Shown piece by piece: positions 53,280 to 63,518 of a stretch of 64,000 nucleotides of DNA (positions within the stretch are counted from its first letter, which is position 1; every line of letters begins with the position of its first letter). Source of the stretch: Sporosarcina sp. Marseille-Q4063 (GTDB lineage: Bacteria; Bacillota; Bacilli; Bacillales_A; Planococcaceae); contig NZ_CP070502.1 of assembly GCF_018309085.1 (NCBI RefSeq), forward strand, positions 2,294,001-2,358,000. The letters run 5' to 3'. The notes under the pieces were generated by a model. The model worked only from the letters and a program-made list of their open reading frames with translations, had not been told where the DNA came from and ran no database searches. Position numbers and translations under genes: made by a program.

Positions 53280-55102
53280 TCCCACTCACCACCTTCATCA
53301 AGTTCGAACGGCAACGTGAAGAATATTGTCGTTCCTTGTCCTTCTTCGCTCTCCGCCCATATTTCCCCTCCGTGCGCCGCTATCATTTCCTGGGCAATCG
53401 CAAGTCCTAAACCCGTTCCTCCCATGGCTCTAGAGCGTGCCCGATCAGCACGGAAAAACCTGTCGAAAATTCGGTTAACGTTTTCAAAAGGGATTCCCAT
53501 ACCATCATCCGAAATCATGACTTTAATGTATTTTTCCAAAACGGAAACACCAAAGTAAACATATCCGCCTTCCGGAGAATATTTTAGTGCGTTTGAAATA
53601 ATATTATCGATGACTTGTGTCATTTTATCGGTATCAATTTCAACAAACAATTCGATATCCGGAAGAATACGCCTAAAACTTACATTTTGCGATTTAGATA
53701 ATTCAAATCGATCGATGATAAAGTTGAAAAACACATTAAACTCTACCCATTCCTTATGCAAATCATAATCCCGACTATCCATCCGGGATAATTTCAACAA
53801 ATCCTCAACAAGTCGTATCATTCTCTCTGTTTCAGTCTGTGTGACGTGCAAAAAAGACGGGGCGATTTCTTTATCTTTCCAAGCACCGTCGGCAAGGGCT
53901 TCCAAATAACTACGCATCGTTGTGAGAGGCGTACGCAATTCATGCGAAACATTGGAAACAAATTCGCGGCGCTCCATATCTATTTTTTCCTGTTCTGTAT
54001 TATCATGCAGTACGACGATAAGTCCATTGACAAATCCGGTTTCCTTTTGCGTTACTGAAAAACTTGCCCGTAAAACATAAGGTCTTTCGGTTGTACTGAA
54101 GTCTAGCGCAAGGGATTCCCTAAGCTGTACCAAATCCTCAAAAGTATAATCGGCATCAAGGCTAAGAACGGATGTTATCGGTCTATTTAATACATTGTCT
54201 GCGGAAACTCTCAACATTTGAAGTGCTGCATCATTAATGAGTACAACACGACCTTTACGATCTGTAGAAATAACGCCGTCAGTCATATTTTCAAGGACTG
54301 ATTCAAGTTTTTTCCGTTCGCCTTCGGTCGAAGCTTTTGATTCCTGCAGACGGTTTGTTAAATGGTTAAAAGCGACGGCAAGTTGACCCATTTCATCATT
54401 TCCGTATACACGTACTTTCCCAAGAAAGTTTCCTTTTGCCATTTCTTGTGCTTGCCTCCGCATATCGGAAATTGGTCTTGTTATTGTTTGAGCAATAAAA
54501 ATCCCTAAAATGACTGTAATGGTTAAGGAAACGATTGTTCCGCCGGCAAGGATTTGATTTATTTCATCCATCTGATTAAACACTTTTTCGATATTTGATT
54601 TCATATAAAGTGCGCCAATCACTTCATCATTAGCTTTAATTGGAACGACCCAGACCATCACTCGCTTTTGAGTATGTCTATCCAAATTTATTATACTGTC
54701 ACTTTTAGTCCCAGATGCAATTGTACGTCTTACTAAATCATCCATCGAACGTTGCCCAACCATCGATTGATTGTCAAGTACTGAAGATGCAAGAATTCGA
54801 TTCCGTGAATTAATGACCTGAATTTCATGAATATCGTCTTGATCGAACCCCGAAAGGACGGTCCGCAAGCTCATTTCGAGTGTCGGATCGCCCTCTGGTC
54901 GTTCTTTTAACATTTCTTCACGTACACTAAATTCAACAAGATTCATTCGATCGGCAATAGAAGTCGTAAAGTTCGTAGTCAATGTTTCCTCAAGTTCCCT
55001 AGCAAAATAAAGCCCAATAATTTGCATTGCAATTAATATGAGCAATACATAAATGAGAACAAGTTTAACGTGGATAGACCGAAAAAAACTAACTTTTTGC
55101 AT
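53276..55102 (-). CDS. walK: Sensor histidine kinase WalK (YycG)
   Basis: Essential cell-wall sensor kinase, 608 aa. It has two membrane helices (about 11-31 and 180-203) flanking an extracellular Cache/PAS-like domain, then HAMP (about 204-256), PAS (about 262-365), a dimerisation/phosphotransfer domain with phospho-acceptor His387 in SNVSHELRTP, and an ATPase domain with DNIISNALKYS and GTGLGLAIA. The frame opens at 55165 inside walR; the ATG at 55102 follows CAGGAG and gives the usual length. It phosphorylates WalR. Confidence 0.97.
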   Translation of the reverse strand: MQKVSFFRSIHVKLVLIYVLLILIAMQIIGLYFARELEETLTTNFTTSIADRMNLVEFSVREEMLKERPEGDPTLEMSLRTVLSGFDQDDIHEIQVINSRNRILASSVLDNQSMVGQRSMDDLVRRTIASGTKSDSIINLDRHTQKRVMVWVVPIKANDEVIGALYMKSNIEKVFNQMDEINQILAGGTIVSLTITVILGIFIAQTITRPISDMRRQAQEMAKGNFLGKVRVYGNDEMGQLAVAFNHLTNRLQESKASTEGERKKLESVLENMTDGVISTDRKGRVVLINDAALQMLRVSADNVLNRPITSVLSLDADYTFEDLVQLRESLALDFSTTERPYVLRASFSVTQKETGFVNGLIVVLHDNTEQEKIDMERREFVSNVSHELRTPLTTMRSYLEALADGAWKDKEIAPSFLHVTQTETERMIRLVEDLLKLSRMDSRDYDLHKEWVEFNVFFNFIIDRFELSKSQNVSFRRILPDIELFVEIDTDKMTQVIDNIISNALKYSPEGGYVYFGVSVLEKYIKVMISDDGMGIPFENVNRIFDRFFRADRARSRAMGGTGLGLAIAQEMIAAHGGEIWAESEEGQGTTIFFTLPFELDEGGEWE

Positions 55103-55107
55103 GCTAG

Positions 55108-55818
55108 TTACTCCTGTTCTGGATCCCGTAGGTAATAACCGACGCCACGTCTGGTTACAATCCAACCTGGGTGGCTAGGATTATCTTCAATTTTTTCGCG
55201 AAGTCGACGAATTGTAACATCCACTGTGCGCACATCCCCAAAATAGTCATAACCCCAAACGGTTTGCAGCAAGTGTTCACGGGTCATTACTTGTCCGACA
55301 TGCTTTGATAGATAGTGAAGCAGTTCAAATTCGCGATGCGTCAACTCAATCGTTTCTCCGCGCTTTAACACTAAATACGCATCGGGTTGAATAATCAAAT
55401 TCCCGACTGTAATATTGTTTGTCTCATTTTCGTTTTCTTCCAATTCAACTTTCATATGTCTGCGTAGATTCGCTTTCACGCGAGCAATAAGTTCACGCGT
55501 ACCAAATGGTTTTGTCACATAGTCATCTGCTCCTAGTTCAAGACCGAGAACTTTATCAATTTCAGAGTCTTTGGCAGTCAACATAATAATTGGAAAGTCA
55601 TACTTTTTTCGCACTTCACGGCAGACTTCCATACCATCTACCTTAGGCAACATTATATCAAGAAGCATTAAATCCGGCGAAACCTCTTCAACTTTCTGGA
55701 GCGCTTCTTCGCCGTCATATGCACAATAAACATTAAAACCTTCTTTTTTCAAATTAAACTCGAGTATATCGGCAATCGGTTTTTCATCATCAACAACGAG
55801 AATTGTTTTATTTTGCAT
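55108..55818 (-). CDS. walR: Response regulator WalR (YycF)
   Basis: OmpR-family response regulator, 236 aa. The receiver has the acidic pair VVDDEKP, phospho-acceptor Asp54 in [11 protein letters not shown], and Lys in YVTKPFG. The C-terminal winged helix ([16 protein letters not shown] to [10 protein letters not shown]) binds TGTWAH-N5-TGTWAH sites in wall-metabolism promoters. First gene of walRKHIJ. The 630-bp region upstream holds a large copy of the dispersed repeat instead of purA, the usual Bacillus neighbour. Confidence 0.98.
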   Translation of the reverse strand: MQNKTILVVDDEKPIADILEFNLKKEGFNVYCAYDGEEALQKVEEVSPDLMLLDIMLPKVDGMEVCREVRKKYDFPIIMLTAKDSEIDKVLGLELGADDYVTKPFGTRELIARVKANLRRHMKVELEENENETNNITVGNLIIQPDAYLVLKRGETIELTHREFELLHYLSKHVGQVMTREHLLQTVWGYDYFGDVRTVDVTIRRLREKIEDNPSHPGWIVTRRGVGYYLRDPEQE

Positions 55819-56107
55819 GTTTTATCCCTTTCCCGCTCTATTAGCGCCTCTTCTTTGTTCTTACTACTCTATCACTCTTTACAAGCTTTCGCACGTTCTA
55901 AACCGCAGTAATCCGTAGTTATTTCTTGGTAATGTGCAGATTAATATGAAGTTGTTTGTTGAAATTCTAAGCTATTCAAGACATCTAGGATTAAGATTTT
56001 TCTAAACACCTTCAGTTCATAAGGATGGCTGCACTGATAGGATGGAACTAAGCAACTTTCTTTTTATAATGAAAGTAGTTGATTGGAGTGGAGGGCGGCG
56101 ACAACAG

Positions 56108-56305
56108 CGGAATCAGCGAAGTGCGAAAGAGAAAATCACTCTTTCCTTAGCCAAGACCCTGCAAGCCGAACAGCGAAGGGTTCGGTTTGTATAATTTCTG
56201 TGGTCTTTACAGAAATTATACAGGATCTTTTTAGCGTAGCGACGAAGCGGCAGGGAAAGATTGAACTGTATCTTTCCGCTCTTGGCGCTCGCCCGCAGGA
56301 AAGCG
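56108..56305 (+). repeat. Dispersed modular repeat element, copy C (with extra hairpins)
   Basis: About 198 bp in the 630-bp gap between walR and the M23 peptidase gene. It shares with copy B, in order, CGGAATCAGCGA, AAGACCCTG, AAGCGGCAGGGAAAGAT, a hairpin (56254-56261 with 56270-56277) and GCGCTCGCCCGCAGGAAAGCG. Between the shared blocks it has additional hairpins: GAAAGAG/CTCTTTC (56125-56145) and a perfect 13-bp stem (56189-56201 with 56209-56221). No gene is supported here. Confidence 0.85.
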
Positions 56306-56390
56306 TCCGCCCGTAACGGAAATCAACGTATTAAATAATATCTATTACATGAATAATAGATTGTTCGAGTAACTCCAATATTTTTTGTAA

Positions 56391-56433
56391 ACAAAAAGTA
56401 CAGAAAGAGAATTACGCATCTCTTCCTGTACTT
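56391..56433 (-). terminator. Terminator after the M23 peptidase gene
   Basis: A 15-bp stem on the minus strand (56419-56433 with 56396-56410, one G-U, 8-nt loop) followed by TTTTG, 17 bp past the stop at 56450. Confidence 0.88.
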
Positions 56434-56449
56434 AAATTTGCTTTAGAAT

Positions 56450-57904
56450 TTATTTTAACACACTCAAAGGATTCACAAGCGATCCATTTTTCGTAACCTC
56501 AAAATGAAGATGAACGCCTGTTGAGCGACCCGTTGAGCCCATCACGCCTATTTTAGATCCTCTAGATACCGTTTGCCCAACGCTCACGTCCATCGAAGAT
56601 AAGTGCGCATACAATGTTCTATATCCATTTTTATGATCAATTTCTATTCGATTTCCGTAGGCTCCGCTCCAACCAGCAGATACGACAACGCCGTTATCTG
56701 AAGCTAAAATCGAACGAGATGAAGGTCGAGCTATATCTATTCCGCGGTGCATTCTACCCCAACGCGTACCCATTTTGCTTGATACATAACCGCCCACTGC
56801 CGGCCACTTGAACGAACCTTCGCCTCTTGAAGGCATTACTTTTGTTCCGACTACTGTTATTTCATCTTTTGGTTCAACAAGCACTTCTTTTTCAAGCTCA
56901 TTTTTCCCAATAACTTTTCCATTCAGTTTGATGATTTCTTCAGTAACAACTTTTTCCCCATCAGAACCTTTTTGCGTTACTTTTTTATCGCCCTTATTAA
57001 GGGATTTGTCATTTTTAGAAACTTTTTTATAAGAAATCGTTTCTCTTTTTTTCGACTCAAAGTACACTTTAACTTCCACAAGCGGTTCTAAGATTGTTAT
57101 ATTTACTTTTTCTCCAGGCTTTATGACTGACTTGTCATTTAAACCTGGATTGATTTCAAGTAACTTGGCTGTTGCCATACCATGCTTATTGGCAATTTTA
57201 CCAAGCACATCACCTTTTTGAACTGTATACTCTTTTTCTTCTAAAGTTCCTTTATTTAAAAGTTTAACGGCTTCATCAACAGACAATACTTCTTTCGGTG
57301 GCACAACTGCTTCGATTGCTTTTAAGTCTGCATTCATATCTATTTTAGTAATTCGTGTTTCATTTTCTTTTAACGGTGGTATATCTGTAGTAGATTCCTC
57401 AAAATCAATCAGTTCCTGTTCGGTAACCGATTGTAGTTTTAACGCGCGAATGACTTCATCATAAGCGGTTTCATCTTTGACGTTGAGTTGCCGCTCTCCG
57501 TCAACTTCAATACCGACCGCTTCCGCTTCTACGGATAATAACTTTTGAAGTTTTTCAATGACTACACTATCGTCAATTCCTATTTTGAAAACCCGTTCAG
57601 GAACGATTGATAGATCCGTTGTGATTCTAAGTGATAAACCTTCGAATTCTTTAGCTGCTTCATCAAGTTTCAACGACTTTAATTTGTCTAACTCGCTTTT
57701 ATCTGACAGACCACCAAGATACTCGCCTGCCCAATAAACGTGGTAAATCGTTTGGATATCTTCTTCTTCTGCTGCGAATGTTGCATCTGTGCTAAATCCA
57801 GCAAGCAACATTGTAATAATAAGTATTTTCCCGACTAATTTAGACGCAGATTTCTTTAAATTAGGTAGTGAATTCTTATTATCCGTTATTCTATTTGAAA
57901 ACAT
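56450..57904 (-). CDS. LysM-G5-M23 peptidoglycan endopeptidase
   Basis: Secreted wall hydrolase of 484 aa. A signal peptide (about 25-45, ending DATFAA) is followed by a region of unknown fold, a LysM wall-binding domain (YTVQKGDVLGKIANKHG, about 230-275), a G5 domain (about 278-355) and a C-terminal M23 zinc endopeptidase with HRGID and HLHFE metal motifs. The frame opens at 57931; the ATG at 57904 follows GGAAGGAG. It stands between dnaB and walR, where a WalR-regulated hydrolase would be apt; a near-consensus WalR box lies about 50 bp upstream. Confidence 0.9.
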   Translation of the reverse strand: MFSNRITDNKNSLPNLKKSASKLVGKILIITMLLAGFSTDATFAAEEEDIQTIYHVYWAGEYLGGLSDKSELDKLKSLKLDEAAKEFEGLSLRITTDLSIVPERVFKIGIDDSVVIEKLQKLLSVEAEAVGIEVDGERQLNVKDETAYDEVIRALKLQSVTEQELIDFEESTTDIPPLKENETRITKIDMNADLKAIEAVVPPKEVLSVDEAVKLLNKGTLEEKEYTVQKGDVLGKIANKHGMATAKLLEINPGLNDKSVIKPGEKVNITILEPLVEVKVYFESKKRETISYKKVSKNDKSLNKGDKKVTQKGSDGEKVVTEEIIKLNGKVIGKNELEKEVLVEPKDEITVVGTKVMPSRGEGSFKWPAVGGYVSSKMGTRWGRMHRGIDIARPSSRSILASDNGVVVSAGWSGAYGNRIEIDHKNGYRTLYAHLSSMDVSVGQTVSRGSKIGVMGSTGRSTGVHLHFEVTKNGSLVNPLSVLK

Positions 57905-57955
57905 ATAAATCTCCTTCCATCTTGCCTTCAAGATATATAGAATTTGACTCTAGTA

Positions 57956-57972
57956 AATACACATTTTTTACA
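57956..57972 (-). promoter_or_regulatory. Candidate WalR box upstream of the M23 peptidase
   Basis: Minus strand TGTAAA-AAATG-TGTATT fits the WalR consensus TGTWAH-N5-TGTWAH at 11 of 12 defined positions (T for A in the second half). It is 52 bp before the start codon. The rest of the 57905-58186 gap shows nothing else I recognise. Confidence 0.5.
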
Positions 57973-58186
57973 CCTTCTATAACTTATCACATCTTTTATT
58001 CTAATAGTTGATTTGTCGAGCTTTGTAACGAAAATGTATAATAGCATCCAGTTTTTTGAAGTTAATAGGCAATAGAGTATGTTTTTCGTCTTTTTTCTTC
58101 GTTTTTTATATATTTCGACCTATTTCTTTTGTCTTTATTGTCATATTCCCGAATATCTAGAAACAAATAGTTCCATATTTCCACAA

Positions 58187-58234
58187 AAAAGACACCCCAT
58201 TAACCAAAATTCCTTGGTTAATAGGGTGTCTTTT
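58187..58234 (-). terminator. Terminator after dnaB
   Basis: A 21-bp near-perfect stem (58187-58207 with 58214-58234, 6-nt loop) with AAAA/TTTT outer arms, 17 bp past the stop at 58251. Confidence 0.92.
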
Positions 58235-58250
58235 AATTGATTGAAAGAGT

Positions 58251-59603
58251 TTAAAAACCTGCTGGTGAATGTTGACTCCAGTCAACGTTTACAAACTTGT
58301 TGTATTCTTTAGCAAAGGCAAGCGTAACAGTGCCGGTTGGACCATTACGTTGTTTTGCGATAATAATTTCTATCATATTCTCATTCTCTGTTTCTTTATC
58401 GTAATAGTCTTCACGATATAAGAAGGAAACAATGTCTGCATCTTGCTCAATACTTCCTGACTCCCTTAAGTCAGACATCATTGGACGCTTGTCTTGTCGT
58501 TGTTCCACGCCACGTGAAAGCTGGGATAATGCAATTACGGGTATTTCCAATTCTCTCGCTAATCCTTTTAATGAACGCGAAATCTCAGAAACTTCTTGTT
58601 GTCGGTTTTCACCGGATCTTCCGCTTCCTGAGATTAGTTGTAAGTAATCGATGATTACCATTCCAAGACCGTGTTCTTGTTGAAGACGGCGACACTTTGA
58701 ACGAATCTCGTTAACTTTAATACCCGATGAATCATCTATGAAAATACCAGCGTTTGAAAGACTTCCCATTGCCATCGTCAATTTACGCCAATCTTCTGCT
58801 TGAAGGTCGCCTGTCCGCATGATTTGAGCATCTATATTGCCTTCTGCGCAGAGCATCCGCATAACTAATTGGTCGGCACCCATCTCCAAACTGAAGATCG
58901 CTACGTTTTCCGTCGTTTTTGTCGCGACGTTTTGAGCTATGTTTAAGGCAAATGCCGTCTTACCGACAGACGGACGTGCTGCAACAATGATTAAATCGTT
59001 TCGCTGGAATCCTGCAGTGATTTTATCCAAGTCAGTAAATCCTGTTGGAATTCCCGTAACATCACCTTTTTGAGTGTGAAGAAGTTCGATATTGTCATAC
59101 GTCTGTACAAGCACATCTTTAATATGTTTGAAATCTCCCGCATTCTTACGATTTGAGACTTCCATCATATTCTTTTCAGCCTCGGCCAGAAGCGCTTCTA
59201 CTTCATCTTCACGCGTAAACCCATCTTCAACGATTGTCGTCGCAACCCGGATGAGTCTGCGAAGTAATGCCTTTTCCTCTACGATATTGGCATAATGGAC
59301 AATATTCGCCGCAGTCGGAACCGAGTTTGCAATTTCCGTTAAATAAGAAATACCGCCTACATCTTCTAACTCTTTTTTGGCTGAAAGTTCTTCTGTAACA
59401 GTTACTACGTCAATTGCCTGTCCCCGGTCACTTAGAGTTATCATCGTATAAAAAATCTTTTGATGTGCCATCCGGTAAAAATCTTCGGGCGCTAACACTT
59501 CAGCAGCTGTTATTAACGCCTGTGGCTCTAGGAATATTGCGCCGATGACCGACTGTTCCGCTTCGTTATTATGTGGTGGAATACGATCGATCATCTCATT
59601 CAT
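58251..59603 (-). CDS. dnaB: Replicative DNA helicase DnaB (dnaC in B. subtilis)
   Basis: Hexameric replication-fork helicase, 450 aa. The N-terminal domain starts IDRIPPHNNEAEQSVIGAIF; the RecA-like domain has Walker A ARPSVGKTAFAL, Walker B VIIDYLQLI and the RGVEQRQDKRPMMSDLRESG arginine-finger region. There is no intein. It lies 13 bp after rplI in the standard rplI-dnaB order. In B. subtilis literature this gene is called dnaC. Confidence 0.97.
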   Translation of the reverse strand: MNEMIDRIPPHNNEAEQSVIGAIFLEPQALITAAEVLAPEDFYRMAHQKIFYTMITLSDRGQAIDVVTVTEELSAKKELEDVGGISYLTEIANSVPTAANIVHYANIVEEKALLRRLIRVATTIVEDGFTREDEVEALLAEAEKNMMEVSNRKNAGDFKHIKDVLVQTYDNIELLHTQKGDVTGIPTGFTDLDKITAGFQRNDLIIVAARPSVGKTAFALNIAQNVATKTTENVAIFSLEMGADQLVMRMLCAEGNIDAQIMRTGDLQAEDWRKLTMAMGSLSNAGIFIDDSSGIKVNEIRSKCRRLQQEHGLGMVIIDYLQLISGSGRSGENRQQEVSEISRSLKGLARELEIPVIALSQLSRGVEQRQDKRPMMSDLRESGSIEQDADIVSFLYREDYYDKETENENMIEIIIAKQRNGPTGTVTLAFAKEYNKFVNVDWSQHSPAGF

Positions 59604-59616
59604 TTCCCATATCTCC

Positions 59617-60066
59617 TTAAGATTCCTCAGTCACATGTACTTTTAAAGTTGCTGTGACTTTTTGATGAATTTTGATTGGAATATTTGTAAACCCGAGTGA
59701 ACGAATTGGCTCAGGTAGTTCCATACGGCGACGATCGACTTTAATGCCGTGAGCTTTATTCAATTCGTCTGCAATTTGTTTTGACGTGATGGAACCAAAC
59801 AAACGCCCGCCTTCTCCTGATTTAGCTTTCATTTCAACTGTAACTTTTTCAATGTTATCTTTTAATACCTTTGCTTCTGCTAATTCTTCAGCCGCATTTT
59901 TCTCTTCACGTTTTTGTTGCCCTTTTAATTTGCTTAAATTTGCCGGCGTTGCTTCAATTGCAAGGTTGTTTTTCAGTAAGAAGTTTTGAGCATAACCAAC
60001 TGAAACGTCCTTTACATCGCCTTTATTTCCTTTACCTTTAACATCTTTTATAAAAATTACTTTCAC
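59617..60066 (-). CDS. rplI: 50S ribosomal protein L9
   Basis: 149 aa, normal length. N-terminal rRNA-binding domain [30 protein letters not shown], a long connecting helix (about 41-75) and a C-terminal domain ending HVTEES. It lies between gdpP (5 bp) and dnaB (13 bp), so it is probably co-transcribed with both. Confidence 0.98.
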   Translation of the reverse strand: MKVIFIKDVKGKGNKGDVKDVSVGYAQNFLLKNNLAIEATPANLSKLKGQQKREEKNAAEELAEAKVLKDNIEKVTVEMKAKSGEGGRLFGSITSKQIADELNKAHGIKVDRRRMELPEPIRSLGFTNIPIKIHQKVTATLKVHVTEES

Positions 60067-60071
60067 TATAA

Positions 60072-62045
60072 TTATCCCCTTTCCACTTCCATTTTATTTT
60101 CGATTATTAATTTTAATTTTTCTATGGCTTCTTCGATAGTATCTACATCTAATTGGCAGGCCGCATTCGTTAAGTGTCCGCCGCCGCCGAGTTCTTCCAT
60201 TATGACTTGGACGTTGATCTCGCCAAGAGAACGGGCGCTAATGCCGATTTTTCCATCTGCACGTAATGCAACAACAAATGAAGCGGAAACATCTTGCATG
60301 GCCAGTAAAATGTCAGCAGTCTGTGCAATAAGAACAGATCCATAAACTGCATTTTCGTTTCCTCTGGCAATGACAATTCCTTTTTCCATCCACTCAGCGG
60401 TTTCAATAATTTTTGCTCGTTCCATATAAGTGTCTATATCCTCTTTTAACAAGCGTTGAACGAGAACGGTATCCGCACGGTTTGTTCGAAGGAATGACGC
60501 CGCCTCGAAGGTTCTAGAACCCGTACGAAGTGTGAAACTTTTTGTATCAACGATGATGCCTGCAAGAAGCGCTGTAGATTCTAACATCGTTAATTTTTCA
60601 TGCTTCGGTTGATATTCAAGCAGTTCCGTGACAAGTTCTGCAGTGGATGATGCATACGGCTCCATATAGACAAGCATCGTATTATTGATAAACTCCTCGC
60701 CGCGACGATGGTGATCAATCACGACAACTTTTTCCGTCTTATCCAGTATGCGTTCATCAATAACCATGCTTGGTTTATGCGTATCCACAACAATCACAAG
60801 CGATTGTTCAGTAAGCATTGATAATGCATCATCCGGCTCGATAAACTCCGAATACAATTCTTCGTCTTGGCGTATTTCATGCATTAAGCGCGTAACGCTC
60901 GCGTCGAGTTCATCGTAGTTAATGACGACGTAACCATCCACGTTATTCATGCGCGCCATCTTCCGTACGCCGATTGAAGCGCCAATCGCATCCATATCCG
61001 GGAATTTATGTCCCATGATAAAGACTTTATCACTATCTTGTATTAAATCGCGCAGTGCATGCGAGATGACTCTTGCACGGACTCTCGTTCGTTTTTCGGC
61101 TGGATTTGTTTTTCCTCCGTAAAACTTAACTTTGCCATCAAGTTGCTTTATCGCCACTTGGTCGCCGCCGCGCCCCAATACTAAATCAAGACTCGACTGC
61201 GCAAGTTCACCAAGCTCGATAAGGGATGTTGAGCCTGTACCTACCCCAATACTTAATGTCAACGCAGTGCTTTGTTCTTCCGTTGCCTCGCGTATATCAT
61301 CCAGAATTGAAAATCTAGCTTTTTCTAGAAGTCGAAGAGAAGCTTCATTGAAAACCGTTAAAAATCGGTCCGATGCAATTCGTTTTACGTAAACCCCGTT
61401 TTCTTTTCCCCACTTTGTGACAAGTGAAGTGACAAGTGAATTCAACTGGCTTCTTGTCTGGTCGTCCATTGCTTGGGAAAGTTCGTCATAGTTATCAACG
61501 AGTAAAATTCCTAGAACTGTTCGATCTGCATGATAAAGTGTTTCAATAGCCAGTTGCTTCGTGACATCAAATAAATAAATCAGTTTTTCTTCTGCATTGT
61601 AAGATACTTTATATGATTTATCGTTCACGGACAGGGTCTCCCGCTCGTCTTCATCATGGTCTACAATCGAATATAACTCACTCGAAAGCTCACCCAATTC
61701 CATTCCAATCAGCGAATTCAACTCGAATATATTAGAGGCATAAGGATTCGCCCACTCAATTCCTTTTTTATCATTTATGAGTATAATTCCGATTGGTAGT
61801 TCGAGAAGTGCTTCTTCTCCTACCTTTTTCATGCGATAGGAAAGTGTTTGAATATGTTTTTCAGTTTCCAGATAGGTCTGTTCTTCTACTTTCCATGCAA
61901 TTCCAATCGCGATCGTAAACAGAACAGAGAAAATTAGCCCTGGCCAAAATTGAAACATAAGTAAAAACACTGCCGCCATCAATCCCAGAAGCGACAACAC
62001 AGCCAATGGATAGCGTATGGATCTTTTCCTAAAAAAAGAGGTCAT
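60072..62045 (-). CDS. gdpP: Cyclic-di-AMP phosphodiesterase GdpP (YybT)
   Basis: Membrane phosphodiesterase of about 657 aa that hydrolyses c-di-AMP. It has two N-terminal helices (about 12-50), a heme-type PAS domain (about 80-150), a degenerate GGDEF domain (about 170-300, signature residues lost), then DHH ([29 protein letters not shown]) and DHHA1 domains ([12 protein letters not shown]). The ATG at 62054 touches its GGAG; the ATG three codons in (62045) has correct spacing. All DHH metal ligands appear intact. Confidence 0.96.
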   Translation of the reverse strand: MTSFFRKRSIRYPLAVLSLLGLMAAVFLLMFQFWPGLIFSVLFTIAIGIAWKVEEQTYLETEKHIQTLSYRMKKVGEEALLELPIGIILINDKKGIEWANPYASNIFELNSLIGMELGELSSELYSIVDHDEDERETLSVNDKSYKVSYNAEEKLIYLFDVTKQLAIETLYHADRTVLGILLVDNYDELSQAMDDQTRSQLNSLVTSLVTKWGKENGVYVKRIASDRFLTVFNEASLRLLEKARFSILDDIREATEEQSTALTLSIGVGTGSTSLIELGELAQSSLDLVLGRGGDQVAIKQLDGKVKFYGGKTNPAEKRTRVRARVISHALRDLIQDSDKVFIMGHKFPDMDAIGASIGVRKMARMNNVDGYVVINYDELDASVTRLMHEIRQDEELYSEFIEPDDALSMLTEQSLVIVVDTHKPSMVIDERILDKTEKVVVIDHHRRGEEFINNTMLVYMEPYASSTAELVTELLEYQPKHEKLTMLESTALLAGIIVDTKSFTLRTGSRTFEAASFLRTNRADTVLVQRLLKEDIDTYMERAKIIETAEWMEKGIVIARGNENAVYGSVLIAQTADILLAMQDVSASFVVALRADGKIGISARSLGEINVQVIMEELGGGGHLTNAACQLDVDTIEEAIEKLKLIIENKMEVERG

Positions 62046-62050
62046 TGTCG

Positions 62051-62992
62051 TCATCTCCTAGTTTTGTTTCTCCCGATCCATGTCCGAATATTCATACCTA
62101 CATCAAGTACACCGAGTAAAACTGTTAGTTGACTTAATAATATGGCAACAACAGTTGAAATGACAATCAACCATTTCGGTAATTTCACTTCATTCAAATA
62201 GTAATGAAGAAATGAAATCCCTTGGATAAAAAATAAAAACCTTAAAATTACTGAGGCGTTCACGACTGTCAGTTCCATAGTAGACCCTTCTGCCGGTGCT
62301 GCCAATAAAGGCAATAGCATCACAACTAAATAACACCATAAAAGAACTACTGGCAACTTCATGTTTCTAAACAATGGGAACCTGGGTGGATTATATCCAA
62401 ATCGTTTTACGACGAACAGGTTAATAACAACGATGAGAAAAGCCAAACTAAAGGAAACAATAATAATAAAAGATGGAATGGCCAGTTCATAAAACGCAAT
62501 TACTTCGTCCATTTGAGATTGAAAATTTTCAGGCAGTTCCCCGTATTCCACCAAAGTTGTAGAAATAAATTCTTGCGTTTTCTGCAGTCCGCTAGTCATT
62601 TCGTCAATAACATTAACGCCAAAGAGTAGTACAGCCGAAACATATGTTAAGACGAGGCTAAGTAATAGTGTTAGGCCAGTTGCCATGAACGTATACAATT
62701 TGGTTTTTTTCAGGCTAACTGTATCCCCGATGATAAATCCAATCGCGCCCAATATTAGCGCAAAAGGCACTAGTAATACCCCGCCCACCAAGGTTGATAA
62801 AAGCACACTAATTCCTAGTATGAGAAGAGATGCATTACGGTCATAACGTAACCTGAAGAGAATAATTGGTAGTGGAATGAAAAGTGCCGTCAATCCGCCT
62901 ACAAGCGGAAGATAAATTGAAACGGTCAGTAAGATTGTAAATAACGCAACCATAAACATTCCGTCTTTAATTCGTTTTGAGTTGTCTTGCAT
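62051..62992 (-). CDS. yybS: DUF2232 membrane protein YybS
   Basis: Integral membrane protein of 313 aa with about eight hydrophobic segments; the YybS/DUF2232 family regularly sits upstream of gdpP in Bacilli. Resemblance to substrate-binding membrane subunits of ECF-type transporters has been noted for related families, but no role is established. GGAGG precedes the ATG at 62992. Its end meets the gdpP start, so the two are translationally coupled. Confidence 0.9.
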   Translation of the reverse strand: MQDNSKRIKDGMFMVALFTILLTVSIYLPLVGGLTALFIPLPIILFRLRYDRNASLLILGISVLLSTLVGGVLLVPFALILGAIGFIIGDTVSLKKTKLYTFMATGLTLLLSLVLTYVSAVLLFGVNVIDEMTSGLQKTQEFISTTLVEYGELPENFQSQMDEVIAFYELAIPSFIIIVSFSLAFLIVVINLFVVKRFGYNPPRFPLFRNMKLPVVLLWCYLVVMLLPLLAAPAEGSTMELTVVNASVILRFLFFIQGISFLHYYLNEVKLPKWLIVISTVVAILLSQLTVLLGVLDVGMNIRTWIGRNKTRR

Positions 62993-63154
62993 AATTGTAA
63001 TTCCTCCGATAATTCGTATGCTTATTTTTCTATTTTTTTGCGCAAACGGATCCCGATTTATAAATCTAAGTCATAACTTTAATTATATCATGATTATTGT
63101 TTATAAACCAAAGAAGAATGTACGTTCTCATAGTGATTCATCCGGCATAAAGTT

Positions 63155-63197
63155 AAAAAACCGTCCTAGACTGGATTAAGCCAGTGTAAGACGGTCT
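63155..63197 (-). terminator. Terminator after rpsR
   Basis: On the minus strand ACCGTC pairs with GACGGT with further inner pairing (ACTGG/CCAGT), followed by T6, 14 bp past the rpsR stop. Confidence 0.88.
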
Positions 63198-63210
63198 ATA
63201 TTGTGTAAGA

Positions 63211-63447
63211 TTATCTTTCTTCCGAGCTAAACGGAAGAAGTGCCATCGTACGTGAACGTTTAATCGCAACTGTAAGTTTACGCTGATACTTAGCGCTAGT
63301 TCCAGTTACACGACGAGGTAAGATTTTTCCACGCTCAGAAACGAATTTTCTAAGTAGGTCTGTATCTTTATAATCGATGTGTGTAATGTTATTTGAGTTA
63401 AAATAACATACTTTACGGCGTTTGCGGCCTCCACGGCGTTGTCCCAT
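63211..63447 (-). CDS. rpsR: 30S ribosomal protein S18
   Basis: 78 aa, full length: N-terminal [13 protein letters not shown] (a single Cys, not a zinc-binding C+ four-Cys form), the central [27 protein letters not shown] signature and a basic tail. GGAGG lies eight bases before the ATG. It follows ssb, as in the conserved rpsF-ssb-rpsR operon, and is closed by a terminator. Confidence 0.98.
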   Translation of the reverse strand: MGQRRGGRKRRKVCYFNSNNITHIDYKDTDLLRKFVSERGKILPRRVTGTSAKYQRKLTVAIKRSRTMALLPFSSEER

Positions 63448-63518
63448 ATCATTTACCTCCTTGGTAAAAGGAATAATCGTGTATTCCTTGTTTTAAGTTA
63501 GGTACAATCGCTGATTAT

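Noticed and set aside
56083..56316. 77-codon plus-strand frame upstream of walR
   Set aside because: It lies entirely in the hairpin-rich dispersed repeat and lacks a ribosome site or any familiar protein pattern.
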